Positions 1 through 5,855 are shown, numbered from the stretch's first letter. The stretch is 5,855 nt of DNA from an uncultured Moraxella sp. (GCA_937975585.1 CALJUC010000252.1:1-5855), one strand, 5' to 3'. The notes: generated by a model from the sequence alone, not told the origin. Numbers and translations are program-made.

Positions 1-2
1 AT

Positions 3-170
3 AATCATGTGATTGCTCAAGCTGATCAGATTGTAGTTGCATTACATGACGGCCGTCGTGCAGAAGCAACGATTGTTGGAACAGACCCTGATACTGATTT
101 AGCTGTAATTAAAATCGATTTAGATAAATTACCTCAGGCTATAGAAATATTAGAAAAAATACTTTATTGA
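3..170 (+). pseudogene. Truncated DegS/AlgW-type periplasmic serine protease (5' end outside window)
   Basis: The frame entering from the left edge reads 55 residues beginning NHVIAQADQIVVALHDGRR and continuing to VGTDPDTDLAVIKI. This matches the DegS/DegQ/AlgW branch of HtrA proteases. His2 of the fragment (in NHV) is the catalytic histidine and Asp32 (in TDLAV) the catalytic aspartate. A full-length member would continue for roughly another 200 residues with the GNP segment, the catalytic GNSGG serine and a PDZ domain. Here similarity ends at about LPQAIE (near position 146), and the tail ILEKILY closes with TGA at 168-170. None of the downstream domains is found in the following 379 bp. 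In the family the protease cleaves an anti-sigma factor in the envelope stress response; this copy cannot be active without Ser. The upstream part is not visible, so the 5' end may be intact or also damaged. The family call is firm. The pseudogene status is inferred from the missing C-terminal half. Confidence 0.8.
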
Positions 171-416
171 CATATTTCTTAAAATATATTCACAGAAAAT
201 AATCTTATGATTTAATTCATCAGGAGCGAAAGGTCAGCCTTCTATCACCTGGGTACCGGAAGGAATCCCATGTAAAAAAGTATTATTAAAAAAAACATCT
301 ATCAATCATTAAGATTTAATTATTTTAAAAAACTTCATAATATTTTTTAGTTTTAATTATGTTAAGAAAGCTAAAATAATTTCTGTTTAACAAAATTGTA
401 ACATATTGTATTAAAA

Positions 417-445
417 TTTAGATATTAATATCAATAACTTATAAA
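417..445 (+). promoter_or_regulatory. Candidate promoter of BCCT gene with internal 12-bp palindrome
   Basis: TTTAGA (417-422) and TATAAA (440-445), 17 bp apart, match the sigma-70 hexamers at 4/6 and 5/6. The perfect palindrome GATATTAATATC (421-432) overlaps the end of the -35 element and lies in the spacer, a typical repressor position. Transcription would start near 452, leaving a leader of about 98 nt. In such AT-rich DNA chance matches are common, and TTGTAT (406-411) with TATCAA (429-434) is an alternative. Assignment is tentative. Confidence 0.3.
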
Positions 446-504
446 ATATTAACACTGGTACTATCGTTAAAACATCTTTCTACATTTTGAATTATTGTGA
501 ATAA

Positions 505-538
505 TTTGTTAAGGTATCTATCCATTTTACTTAACAAA
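505..538. repeat. Perfect 9-bp inverted repeat upstream of BCCT start
   Basis: TTTGTTAAG (505-513) and CTTAACAAA (530-538) are exact reverse complements separated by 16 nt. The right arm ends 11 nt before the ATG and abuts the A-rich stretch that is the only ribosome-binding candidate. It could be a two-half-site operator with centres about 25 bp apart, or an RNA hairpin influencing translation. The 9-mer TTAACAAAA (531-539) also occurs at 387-395. No regulator is identifiable from sequence. Confidence 0.45.
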
Positions 539-549
539 AAGATATCTTT

Positions 550-2178
550 ATGAACAGTGTAAGAGTTGAACGGTTTGGCCCGTTTCCTCGGGTTAGCCGT
601 CCTGTTTTTATTATCTCAGCCGTTTTAATCGTTGGGTTTATTATTTTTGGCTCATTGTTTAGTGAGCTTGCGGGCGATATTTTTAGTCAATTGCAGTCCT
701 TTATTACTCATCGATTTCGTTGGGTGTTTATTATTTTGATGAATGTGGCCGTGGTATTTAGCCTTTATATTGCGTTGAGTCGCTACGGTGATATTCGTTT
801 GGGGCATCAGACAGAACACCCTGAATATAGCTTGCTATCGTGGTTTGGTATGTTGTTTAGTGCCGGTATCGGTATTGGGCTGTTGTATTGGGGTGTGGCA
901 GAGCCGTTGTTTCACTTTGCCAAACCGCCAATCGGCACACCTGAAACGGTAGAAGCCGCCAAACAAGCCATGAACTTATCTTTTTTGCATTGGGGTATTC
1001 ATGCGTGGGCGTTATATTGTGTGGTCGCGTTGGCCTTGGCCTATTTTCATTATCGCCGTGGCTTACCGTTGTCGATTCGCTCGGTGCTTTATCCATTAAT
1101 CGGTCAAAGAATTTATGGCAAATGGGGGCATTTGGTTGATATTTTGGCGGTGTTTGGCACTATGTTTGGGGTGGTCACCTCGTTGGGCCTAGGGGTCATG
1201 CAAATCAACTCAGGTCTCAGTCAAGTATTTGGGTTAGACAATAGCTTGGCGCTGCAACTGATGATGATTGCAGGTATTACGCTACTGGCGACGTTCTCGG
1301 TGATGATGGGGCTTGATAAAGGCGTCAAACGTTTAAGCGATATCAATATTTTATTAACCGTGCTGTTATTGGGCTTTATGTTGTTATTGGGGCCAACACA
1401 ACAGATTATTGATAGCTTTGTGGAAAATGTCGGTAATTATGTGACCGCAGTTGTGCCATTGGGGTTCTGGAGTGAGGCATACAGTGGCACTGATTGGCAG
1501 TCAGCTTGGACGATTTTTTATTGGGCGTGGTGGGTGAGTTGGTCGCCGTTTGTTGGGGTATTTGTGGCGCGTATTTCTCGCGGTCGTACCATTCGCGAGT
1601 TTATCTTTGGGGTGTTATTTATCCCGATGTTGATTTTGTTCTTTTGGTTTACCACCTTTGGCGGTACTGCCATTCACCTAGAATTGGCAGGCAATGTCGG
1701 TCTAGTCGAAGTAGTCAAAGCCGATAGTGCCAGTGCGATTTTTAAACTTATGGAATTTTATCCCTTGACCAAGCTTGTCAGTTTGGTGATTGTGCTGATG
1801 ATTGTGCTATGGTTTGTGACCTCATCAGATTCGGCAAGTTTGGTCATTGATATGCTGACGTCAGGTGGCGATACCGATGCGCCAAAGATTCAGCGTTTAT
1901 TTTGGGCATTATCACAAGGGGTGATTGCTGCGGTGTTATTGGTCGCAGGCGGTTTATCAGCCTTGCAGGCAGCGGCGATTATCGCAGGGTTTCCGTTTGC
2001 GATTGTGGTGTTCGTTATGATGTTTTGTTTGTGGCGTGGTTTGAGCCGTGACCGCTTAACGCTGTACCGCAATCAGCAATGGTATATGACTGAAGAATCT
2101 GCCGAGCACAATTCGGCCAATGAGTTTGCCGATGAGCACTTGCTAACCGGCCCGCCAGCCTTGGTCAAAGATGATTGA
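550..2178 (+). CDS. BCCT-family transporter (glycine betaine/choline/carnitine class)
   Basis: The 542-residue inner-membrane protein has about 12 hydrophobic segments, from residues 18-38 to about 474-496, and ends in a short polar acidic tail of about 45 residues. The BCCT signature is present as AWTIFYWAWW (319-328), followed by SWSPFVGVFVARISRG. The glycine-rich unwound segment AGIGIGLLYWGVAEP spans 105-119. Trp148, Trp153 and Tyr156 (FLHWGIHAWALY) match the TM4 aromatic-box residues of BetP, and Trp325/327/328/331 lie in TM8. FVTSSDSAS (422-430) corresponds to the region supplying Thr/Ser to the BetP Na2 site. Gly110 takes the place of BetP Gly153, where proton-coupled E. coli BetT has Asp; this favours a sodium-coupled, betaine-type carrier, but substrate is not proven. 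The long C-terminal domain of BetT is absent. The start follows only a weak A-rich AAAAAGA (535-541). No bet enzyme gene lies alongside. The gene ends at its own terminator, so it is probably monocistronic. Confidence 0.93.
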   Translation: MNSVRVERFGPFPRVSRPVFIISAVLIVGFIIFGSLFSELAGDIFSQLQSFITHRFRWVFIILMNVAVVFSLYIALSRYGDIRLGHQTEHPEYSLLSWFGMLFSAGIGIGLLYWGVAEPLFHFAKPPIGTPETVEAAKQAMNLSFLHWGIHAWALYCVVALALAYFHYRRGLPLSIRSVLYPLIGQRIYGKWGHLVDILAVFGTMFGVVTSLGLGVMQINSGLSQVFGLDNSLALQLMMIAGITLLATFSVMMGLDKGVKRLSDINILLTVLLLGFMLLLGPTQQIIDSFVENVGNYVTAVVPLGFWSEAYSGTDWQSAWTIFYWAWWVSWSPFVGVFVARISRGRTIREFIFGVLFIPMLILFFWFTTFGGTAIHLELAGNVGLVEVVKADSASAIFKLMEFYPLTKLVSLVIVLMIVLWFVTSSDSASLVIDMLTSGGDTDAPKIQRLFWALSQGVIAAVLLVAGGLSALQAAAIIAGFPFAIVVFVMMFCLWRGLSRDRLTLYRNQQWYMTEESAEHNSANEFADEHLLTGPPALVKDD

Positions 2179-2220
2179 TTAATCAGGTAACCATAAAAAA
2201 GGCAATAAAAAAAGCCATTT

Positions 2221-2256
2221 AAAAAAGCGACTTATTATCGGATAAGTCGCTTTTTT
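2221..2256. terminator. Bidirectional rho-independent terminator
   Basis: AAAAAAGCGACTTAT (2221-2235) and its exact reverse complement (2242-2256) form a 15-bp perfect stem around a 6-nt loop. The T run on each strand acts as the U tract. It lies 43 nt after the BCCT stop and about 115 nt past the stop of the convergent minus-strand gene, so it can end both transcripts. Confidence 0.9.
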
Positions 2257-2371
2257 ATACAGGCTTAATGACGGTCTAGTGATTTTGAGCCATTTGATTT
2301 TAATGATTTTTTAGTCCTTAATGTGTGGCAGTGAAAAGACATGATGTTATGTGAGATAAGACCATATATTT

Positions 2372-3049
2372 TCACGACTTACGAGTGTTGTTTAACGACT
2401 CAGCCCAACTACTATGCTCACAACGGGTACAAATTTGGTCAGCTGTCTGGAGGGTCGTGGTCTCGCCACAGACCATACAAGAATAAAAAGTATTGTCCTT
2501 CACGCTAGTAACTTGTTTGTATTTCATGGGAAAAATAGGTAAGCCCCATTTTACCTCGTGATCCTCATAATACAGTAAGCTTAAGCTACCATCCGTTTCT
2601 AATAACGCAACGCGTACTTGGCCTAAGTGTTCAATGTTTTGAACACGCATTTCCGAAAAAAATTCATCTTGGGAGTATAGTTGTTTTTGAAAATCTTTTT
2701 GTATAAGCAATCCATCTTGCACCACACACAGCGCTTCACCTTCTAATAAATTTTCAATTTTTTGAGATTTCACCATCACAAACGTGGTTAATCTATAAAG
2801 AATCAGAATCATTGAAAATACGATAAAAGCGTGAAGAAGCGGCACATCTTCGGTAAACATAGGGTCGCCAGCCGCTGACCCTAACGATAAGATAATGGCA
2901 ATTTCAAAAATCGAAAGTTGGCGCATCCCTCTTTTGCCTGTCAAACGCAAAAAGATAATAATCAACAAATACATCACAATACAGCGAATAATAATTTCTA
3001 ATGCAAAATCCCAAGTCGTATCCGCTATAAAAATATTAAAAAGATCCAT
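2372..3049 (-). CDS. DUF421/YetF-type membrane protein with C-terminal zinc ribbon
   Basis: The 225-residue protein has three N-terminal membrane segments (about 14-36, 45-61, 71-91). The family hallmark RLTGKRGMRQLSIFEIAIIL lies at 35-54 and is followed by LGSAAGDPM. A cytosolic alpha/beta domain follows (about 95-185), beginning IENLLEGEALCVVQDG. This is the YetF/DUF421 family, whose biochemical role is not established. The C-terminus adds Cys191-x2-Cys194, twelve residues, then Cys207-x2-Cys210, a zinc-ribbon arrangement. The start is supported by AAGGA at 3057-3061, 7 nt upstream of the ATG on the minus strand. The gene converges on the BCCT gene and is separated by 229 bp from the minus-strand gene behind it, so it is probably transcribed alone. 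No clear promoter was recognised. Family call is confident; function is unknown. Confidence 0.88.
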   Translation of the reverse strand: MDLFNIFIADTTWDFALEIIIRCIVMYLLIIIFLRLTGKRGMRQLSIFEIAIILSLGSAAGDPMFTEDVPLLHAFIVFSMILILYRLTTFVMVKSQKIENLLEGEALCVVQDGLLIQKDFQKQLYSQDEFFSEMRVQNIEHLGQVRVALLETDGSLSLLYYEDHEVKWGLPIFPMKYKQVTSVKDNTFYSCMVCGETTTLQTADQICTRCEHSSWAESLNNTRKS

Positions 3050-3278
3050 TAAACTGTCCTTGTATCCCAGACATATTATTTTGAGTCAGACGGTATAGCT
3101 TAATCTAGCGAGTGAAAGATGTAGCGATATGTTGTTCAGCCAAACAAAACAATCCCCAAATTGATTTTTGTAAATATCGATAGCGTGGGCGAATGATTGA
3201 TAGGTATTGAAGTAATGATGTTTAGAAAGTCATTTAAGCGTATAGGCCAACCTAATGCGCATTTAACGATAACAACAG
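3050..3278. other. Intergenic gap upstream of DUF421 gene
   Basis: This 229-bp stretch separates two minus-strand genes. It must contain the DUF421 promoter, but no hexamer pair stands out. A 10-bp palindrome AATGCGCATT (3254-3263) lies just past the stop of the transglutaminase-like gene. It lacks a U tract, so it is not an intrinsic terminator. Short open frames here have no recognisable similarity. Confidence 0.5.
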
Positions 3279-4064
3279 CTAATCAATTTTCTCAACCTTG
3301 ACTTGCATGTCCTTTAGCTCAAACGGCGCATAAAATGTCGCAAATGCCACATCCGCCGCATCACGCCCATAACCCAAAATCACACGCCCGCCTTTGGGCA
3401 TGTCTTGCGTGGCATCGAAGGTATACCATCGCCCATCAATAAACACCTCATACCAAGCGTGTAAATCCATCGGTTCAAGCTGATATAAGTAGCCAACCAC
3501 CATACGCGCAGGCATATCTAACGCGCGCGCCAAGCTTATACCCAAATGTGCAAAATCACGACATACGCCCTTTTTTTGTTGCCACGTATCAAGTGCGGTC
3601 GTGTTTGCTGTGCTACAGCCATACTCATAGGTAATGTTTTGGTGGATATAGTCACAAATCGCAGCGGCTTTATCATACCCATCGGCAAAATCAGCCGTAA
3701 TCGTTTGTGCTTCTTGTAATAAAAATTCGGGTAGACAATAGCGGCTTGGCAATAGATAGACCAAGGTCGCAGATGGTAGTTGCTCTATTGGTGTCTTTGG
3801 TGCGCCTTGTGCCACGTCAATGGTCTCACTGGTGCTGACCTCCACGGTCAAACACACTTGGCAAGCCCCAGTGGGCAGCAGTGCCCGATCACATAAGTTA
3901 CCAAAACTATCTGCATATTCGGTAATAGGCGTGTCTGGGGTAAGTTGTAGATTTTCTTGAATAACTTGCTGAGCCAGTCCTGATTGTGGTCGCAACAAAA
4001 ACACCACGGGGGTTGGCTGTGGAAAATAATAATCTAATTGGCAACTGGCCCGTAATCTAATCAT
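3279..4064 (-). CDS. Transglutaminase-like cysteine peptidase/transferase family protein
   Basis: The 261-residue protein has a beta-rich N-terminal half (about 1-105; CQLDYYFPQPTPVVFLLRPQSG at 8-29) and a transglutaminase-like core from about 115. The catalytic triad is complete: Cys168 in GVCRDFAHL, His202 in DLHAWYEV and Asp217 in YTFDATQ. The family segment GYGRDAADVAFATFY (231-245) follows. No signal peptide or membrane segment is evident, so it is probably cytosolic. The superfamily includes proteases and acyl transferases using a thiol; the substrate of this subgroup is not known. In many bacteria relatives sit beside alpha-E and ATP-grasp genes, but here none is adjacent. The start lies after a weak AAGAA four nucleotides upstream; the next in-frame ATG is far inside the protein, so this start is preferred. 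Length is usual for the family. Confidence 0.88.
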   Translation of the reverse strand: MIRLRASCQLDYYFPQPTPVVFLLRPQSGLAQQVIQENLQLTPDTPITEYADSFGNLCDRALLPTGACQVCLTVEVSTSETIDVAQGAPKTPIEQLPSATLVYLLPSRYCLPEFLLQEAQTITADFADGYDKAAAICDYIHQNITYEYGCSTANTTALDTWQQKKGVCRDFAHLGISLARALDMPARMVVGYLYQLEPMDLHAWYEVFIDGRWYTFDATQDMPKGGRVILGYGRDAADVAFATFYAPFELKDMQVKVEKID

Positions 4065-4131
4065 AAAATTCTTATTTAATCGGTTGTGAGGGACAAAGAC
4101 GCAGACAATATCTGTGAGTCAATTCTAGCGC

Positions 4132-4147
4132 TTATTCAAGTGAATAA
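4132..4147. promoter_or_regulatory. Palindromic candidate operator upstream of transglutaminase-like gene
   Basis: TTATTCAAGTGAATAA has 7-bp arms that are exact reverse complements around a 2-bp centre. It lies 68 bp upstream of the ATG at 4064 on the minus strand, with a TTGACT -35-like hexamer (4117-4122) just downstream of it in the direction of transcription. No good -10 was found at normal spacing. The size and position suit a small dimeric regulator. Assignment is tentative. Confidence 0.3.
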
Positions 4148-4166
4148 TCCCTTTTGAACCAATCAC

Positions 4167-4247
4167 TTAAATCCCGTTGTTTTGTATCAGGTGACGATAT
4201 AAACCAATATCAGTATAGCCATCATCACAAGCGATTCCTATACCCAT
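4167..4247 (-). pseudogene. Possible relic of an IS5-like transposase (very short)
   Basis: The minus strand reads MGIGIACDDGYTDIGLYRHL and then IQNNGI before TAA. If the stop is read through, VIGSKG follows. The pattern resembles the segment around the second acidic residue in IS5-type transposases (ADKGYD, about ten residues, GI, then VIP and a basic stretch). Only about 30 residues are visible, with no flanking transposase sequence or terminal inverted repeats. A chance frame remains quite possible. Confidence 0.2.
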
Positions 4248-4284
4248 ATGTATTGATCATAAATAATATTACTGCCAAATACAT

Positions 4285-5502
4285 TTAGCCCTTAATGGCA
4301 TCGGCTTTTTTGTAATAAAGCCATAATAGGGCTGCTGTCATAAAAATCAGCCACGGGAAAAGCGCGATATTCATGGTTTTCCAACCAATCATTTCTACCA
4401 ATGCGCCAGCACTAAAGGAACAGATTAGCCCTACCACAAATACCGTCATATCATTGATAGCTTGTGCCTTGGCTTTTTCCTCAAGCGTGTAAGTGCCGGT
4501 TAATAAAGCCGTACTACCAATAAATAAAAAGTTCCAACCTACGCCTAATAACGTCAGAGAAATCGCAAATGCTTGAAAGTGAATACCAGATAAGGCAAAT
4601 GCTATATAGCAAGCGAACAGTAGCACACCGGTAAACATGATTTTTAATACACCAAAACGGGCAATCAAGTTGCCTGTCACAAAAGAAGGTAAAAACATCC
4701 CCAAGACATGCAGTTGAATCACGGTCGTAATACTGCCCAGTTCGTGGTGTGAATGACGCATAGCGATTGGGGCAGCGGTCATGCCTAAAATCATCACACC
4801 ATACCCGGTAATCGCGCCTAGCAAGGCCACCAAATAAGTGGGCGTAAATATAATCTGATGCCAAGGTCGACCGGCGGTAAAACTTGCTTTGACCTCCACC
4901 ATATCAGGAATATGTAAGTTGGATAAAATCCCCATGGCAAGCAAAGACATGATACTGATAATCAAAAATGAACCGACATATTCAAGATGGGTAAATAAAT
5001 CACCGCCAAAACGTGCCAAGGCCGGTCCAATTAAGGCAGCAACCACACCACCCGCCATCACCAATGAAATAGCGCGGGATCGAAAAGCATCATCGGCCAC
5101 CTCACTGGCGGCAAAACGATAAAACTGGGCAAACGACTGATACGCACCAACCAACATCGTACCCAGTGCCAATACATACAATGCGTTATACACGATGCCA
5201 ACGGCGGCGATAATACCACCTAACACCCCTAACATTGCACCCAATAAAAACCCCTTGCGTCTGCCTACTTTTGCCATCCACATTGATGCTGGGAACATCA
5301 TCAATGCTGTGCCCAAAAACATTGACGCAATTGGTAACGTGGCCAATGTCGGTGTATTAGCAATATTTGCCCCTGCTAATCCACCAATCGTCATCACCAT
5401 CACTGAAACGGTTTGGAATAAAGATTGTGAACTTGCCAAAATTAAAACTTGGCGGTGCATCGTATTAAGCAGCATAAAAAAACCTAGCAGTCGGTTGGTC
5501 AT
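4285..5502 (-). CDS. Major facilitator superfamily transporter, substrate unknown
   Basis: The 405-residue protein has about 12 hydrophobic segments and is of typical MFS length. The loop between TM2 and TM3 carries the motif-A-like MAKVGRRKG (76-84). GVVAALIGPALARFGG (152-167) resembles the antiporter motif C region of TM5. A central cytosolic loop lies at about 195-218. GVGWNFLFIGSTALLTGTY (320-338), followed by the basic EEKAKAQAIND, is characteristic of one bacterial MFS branch of unknown substrate. An in-frame TGA directly precedes the ATG at 5502, so this is the first possible start. No good Shine-Dalgarno is visible. Met15 (MHRQVLI, ATG at 5458-5460) is an alternative start and also lacks one. 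The gene is divergent from the gene at the right edge and 220 bp from the transglutaminase-like gene. No intrinsic terminator follows. Drug or metabolite export is a guess only. Confidence 0.9.
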   Translation of the reverse strand: MTNRLLGFFMLLNTMHRQVLILASSQSLFQTVSVMVMTIGGLAGANIANTPTLATLPIASMFLGTALMMFPASMWMAKVGRRKGFLLGAMLGVLGGIIAAVGIVYNALYVLALGTMLVGAYQSFAQFYRFAASEVADDAFRSRAISLVMAGGVVAALIGPALARFGGDLFTHLEYVGSFLIISIMSLLAMGILSNLHIPDMVEVKASFTAGRPWHQIIFTPTYLVALLGAITGYGVMILGMTAAPIAMRHSHHELGSITTVIQLHVLGMFLPSFVTGNLIARFGVLKIMFTGVLLFACYIAFALSGIHFQAFAISLTLLGVGWNFLFIGSTALLTGTYTLEEKAKAQAINDMTVFVVGLICSFSAGALVEMIGWKTMNIALFPWLIFMTAALLWLYYKKADAIKG

Positions 5503-5837
5503 TCACTAAAAAATTGGTCAATACGGTGGTATCTATAACACGACATAAAGCGTTGAGCTAGGCCTTATAATGTTGTATGAGCCGTATTGTCAGTGATGAA
5601 AAGCAAAATTAGACATATTGTATCAGACACATTAAGGGCGAAATATCGATAAGATTAACGAATCCCTCTAATTTCCTGTGACTTTGGCAAAACGTCAGTG
5701 TTTTATATTGGCTGCGAATTATGGTGCATTCAAAACAGGTATTGGATAAGGTGAAAATTTTACTTATTATCTGAAGTTACGCAGCCCTTTAAAAAAGCGT
5801 TATCATAACAAAAAAAGCAGTCAGCGAGAGTAAACAA
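5503..5837. other. Divergent control region between MFS gene and right-edge gene
   Basis: This 335-bp gap has no convincing coding frame. It carries a candidate leftward promoter for the MFS gene (5564-5593), an 8-bp inverted repeat flanking it (5519-5526 and 5582-5589), and the 11-nt palindrome GTTATCATAAC (5799-5809) close to the rightward gene. The stretch 5640-5760 holds nothing recognisable. Confidence 0.55.
5564..5593 (-). promoter_or_regulatory. Candidate sigma-70 promoter for MFS gene
   Basis: Read on the minus strand, CTGACA (5588-5593) and TATAAG (5564-5569) each match the consensus hexamers at 5/6 with an 18-bp spacer. Transcription would begin near 5557, giving a leader of about 55 nt before the ATG at 5502. 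One arm of an 8-bp inverted repeat overlaps the -35 element, so repression by a bound regulator is plausible. Confidence 0.45.
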
Positions 5838-5855
5838 ATGAACAAAGACATGATA
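5838..5855 (+). CDS. Start of an unidentified rightward gene (partial, runs off window)
   Basis: ATG at 5838 opens MNKDMI and continues to the window edge. GAGAG (5826-5830) lies 7 nt upstream as a plausible ribosome-binding site, and the palindrome GTTATCATAAC (5799-5809) lies 28 nt upstream. Six codons are too few for any family assignment. Confidence 0.4.

Larger units (their letters stand above)
171..549. other. AT-rich gap between broken protease and BCCT gene
   Basis: This 379-bp gap is strikingly AT-rich compared with the coding regions and carries no convincing reading frame on either strand. It contains one GC-richer block at about 221-270, with a possible hairpin capped by a GGAA tetraloop. 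It also holds a candidate promoter near 417-445 and an inverted repeat at 505-538. It probably combines non-homologous sequence joined to the broken protease with the control region of the transporter gene. Confidence 0.6.

Noticed and set aside
221..245. Glycine or SAH riboswitch core
   Set aside because: CAGGAGCGAAAGG shares short words with these classes, but the required conserved loops and second halves are absent.
250..270. Tip of a signal recognition particle RNA (CCGGAAGGAA with GGAA loop)
   Set aside because: The tip matches, but the conserved GGUCAG/AGCAG symmetric loop does not pair around it and no long flanking helix exists, so this is not an ffs gene.
215..310. Coding remnant (SSGAKGQPSITWVPEGIPCK on the plus strand)
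   Set aside because: The frame is about 30 residues long with no start and no family I recognise. An opposite-strand frame of similar length is equally open.
857..1096. Minus-strand frame of 79 codons inside the BCCT gene
   Set aside because: It lies wholly within a conserved transporter and its translation has no protein-like character.
3086..3230. Minus-strand open frame reading LSKHHYFNTYQSFAHAIDIY
   Set aside because: It has no start codon or ribosome-binding site and no recognisable family; it is probably a chance frame.
4248..4284. Terminator after the MFS gene (ATGTATT / AATACAT arms)
   Set aside because: The arms are exact but AT-rich with a 23-nt loop and no U tract, so an intrinsic terminator is not supported.
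4514..4864. Minus-strand frame of 116 codons inside the MFS gene
   Set aside because: It is a shifted frame of the transporter sequence with no recognisable domain.
5721..5774. Tiny ORF MVHSKQVLDKVKILLII
   Set aside because: It has seventeen codons with no Shine-Dalgarno and no similarity I can recognise.

Overview
The window is an ordinary stretch of chromosome from a gammaproteobacterium. Protein character, moderate GC in the genes and very AT-rich gaps suggest Moraxellaceae (Moraxella, Faucicola or Psychrobacter type). That assignment is inference from the sequence alone. I see no RNA gene with a known fold, no CRISPR array, no intact mobile element and no multi-gene system that looks new.

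Layout. Positions 3-170 (+) hold the remains of a DegS/AlgW-type periplasmic serine protease. It keeps the catalytic His and Asp regions, but similarity stops just after LPQAIE and the frame closes eight codons later, well before the catalytic Ser. A 379-bp AT-rich gap follows. It contains one GC-richer block (about 221-270), a candidate promoter with a 12-bp palindrome, and a perfect 9-bp inverted repeat just ahead of the next gene. Positions 550-2178 (+) encode a complete BCCT-family transporter (glycine betaine/choline class), closed by a perfect 15-bp hairpin with oligo-A/oligo-T flanks (2221-2256). That hairpin can also serve the convergent gene arriving from the right.

Three genes then lie on the minus strand, separated by gaps of about 220-230 bp, so each probably has its own promoter: a DUF421/YetF-type membrane protein with a C-terminal zinc ribbon (2372-3049), a stand-alone transglutaminase-like cysteine protease/transferase (3279-4064), and a 12-TM major facilitator transporter (4285-5502). 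A possible transposase relic lies in the gap between the last two. The right edge (5503-5837) is a divergent control region with a fair promoter for the facilitator gene, flanked by an 8-bp inverted repeat. The first six codons of a rightward gene (5838 onward) run off the window.

The genes do not form an obvious pathway. The BCCT transporter would import an osmoprotectant or related quaternary amine across the inner membrane. The facilitator exports or imports an unknown solute. The DUF421 and transglutaminase-like proteins are widespread families of poorly defined role. The most noteworthy signals are the broken protease at the left edge next to an unusual AT-rich junction, and the operator-like inverted repeats in front of the two transporter genes.
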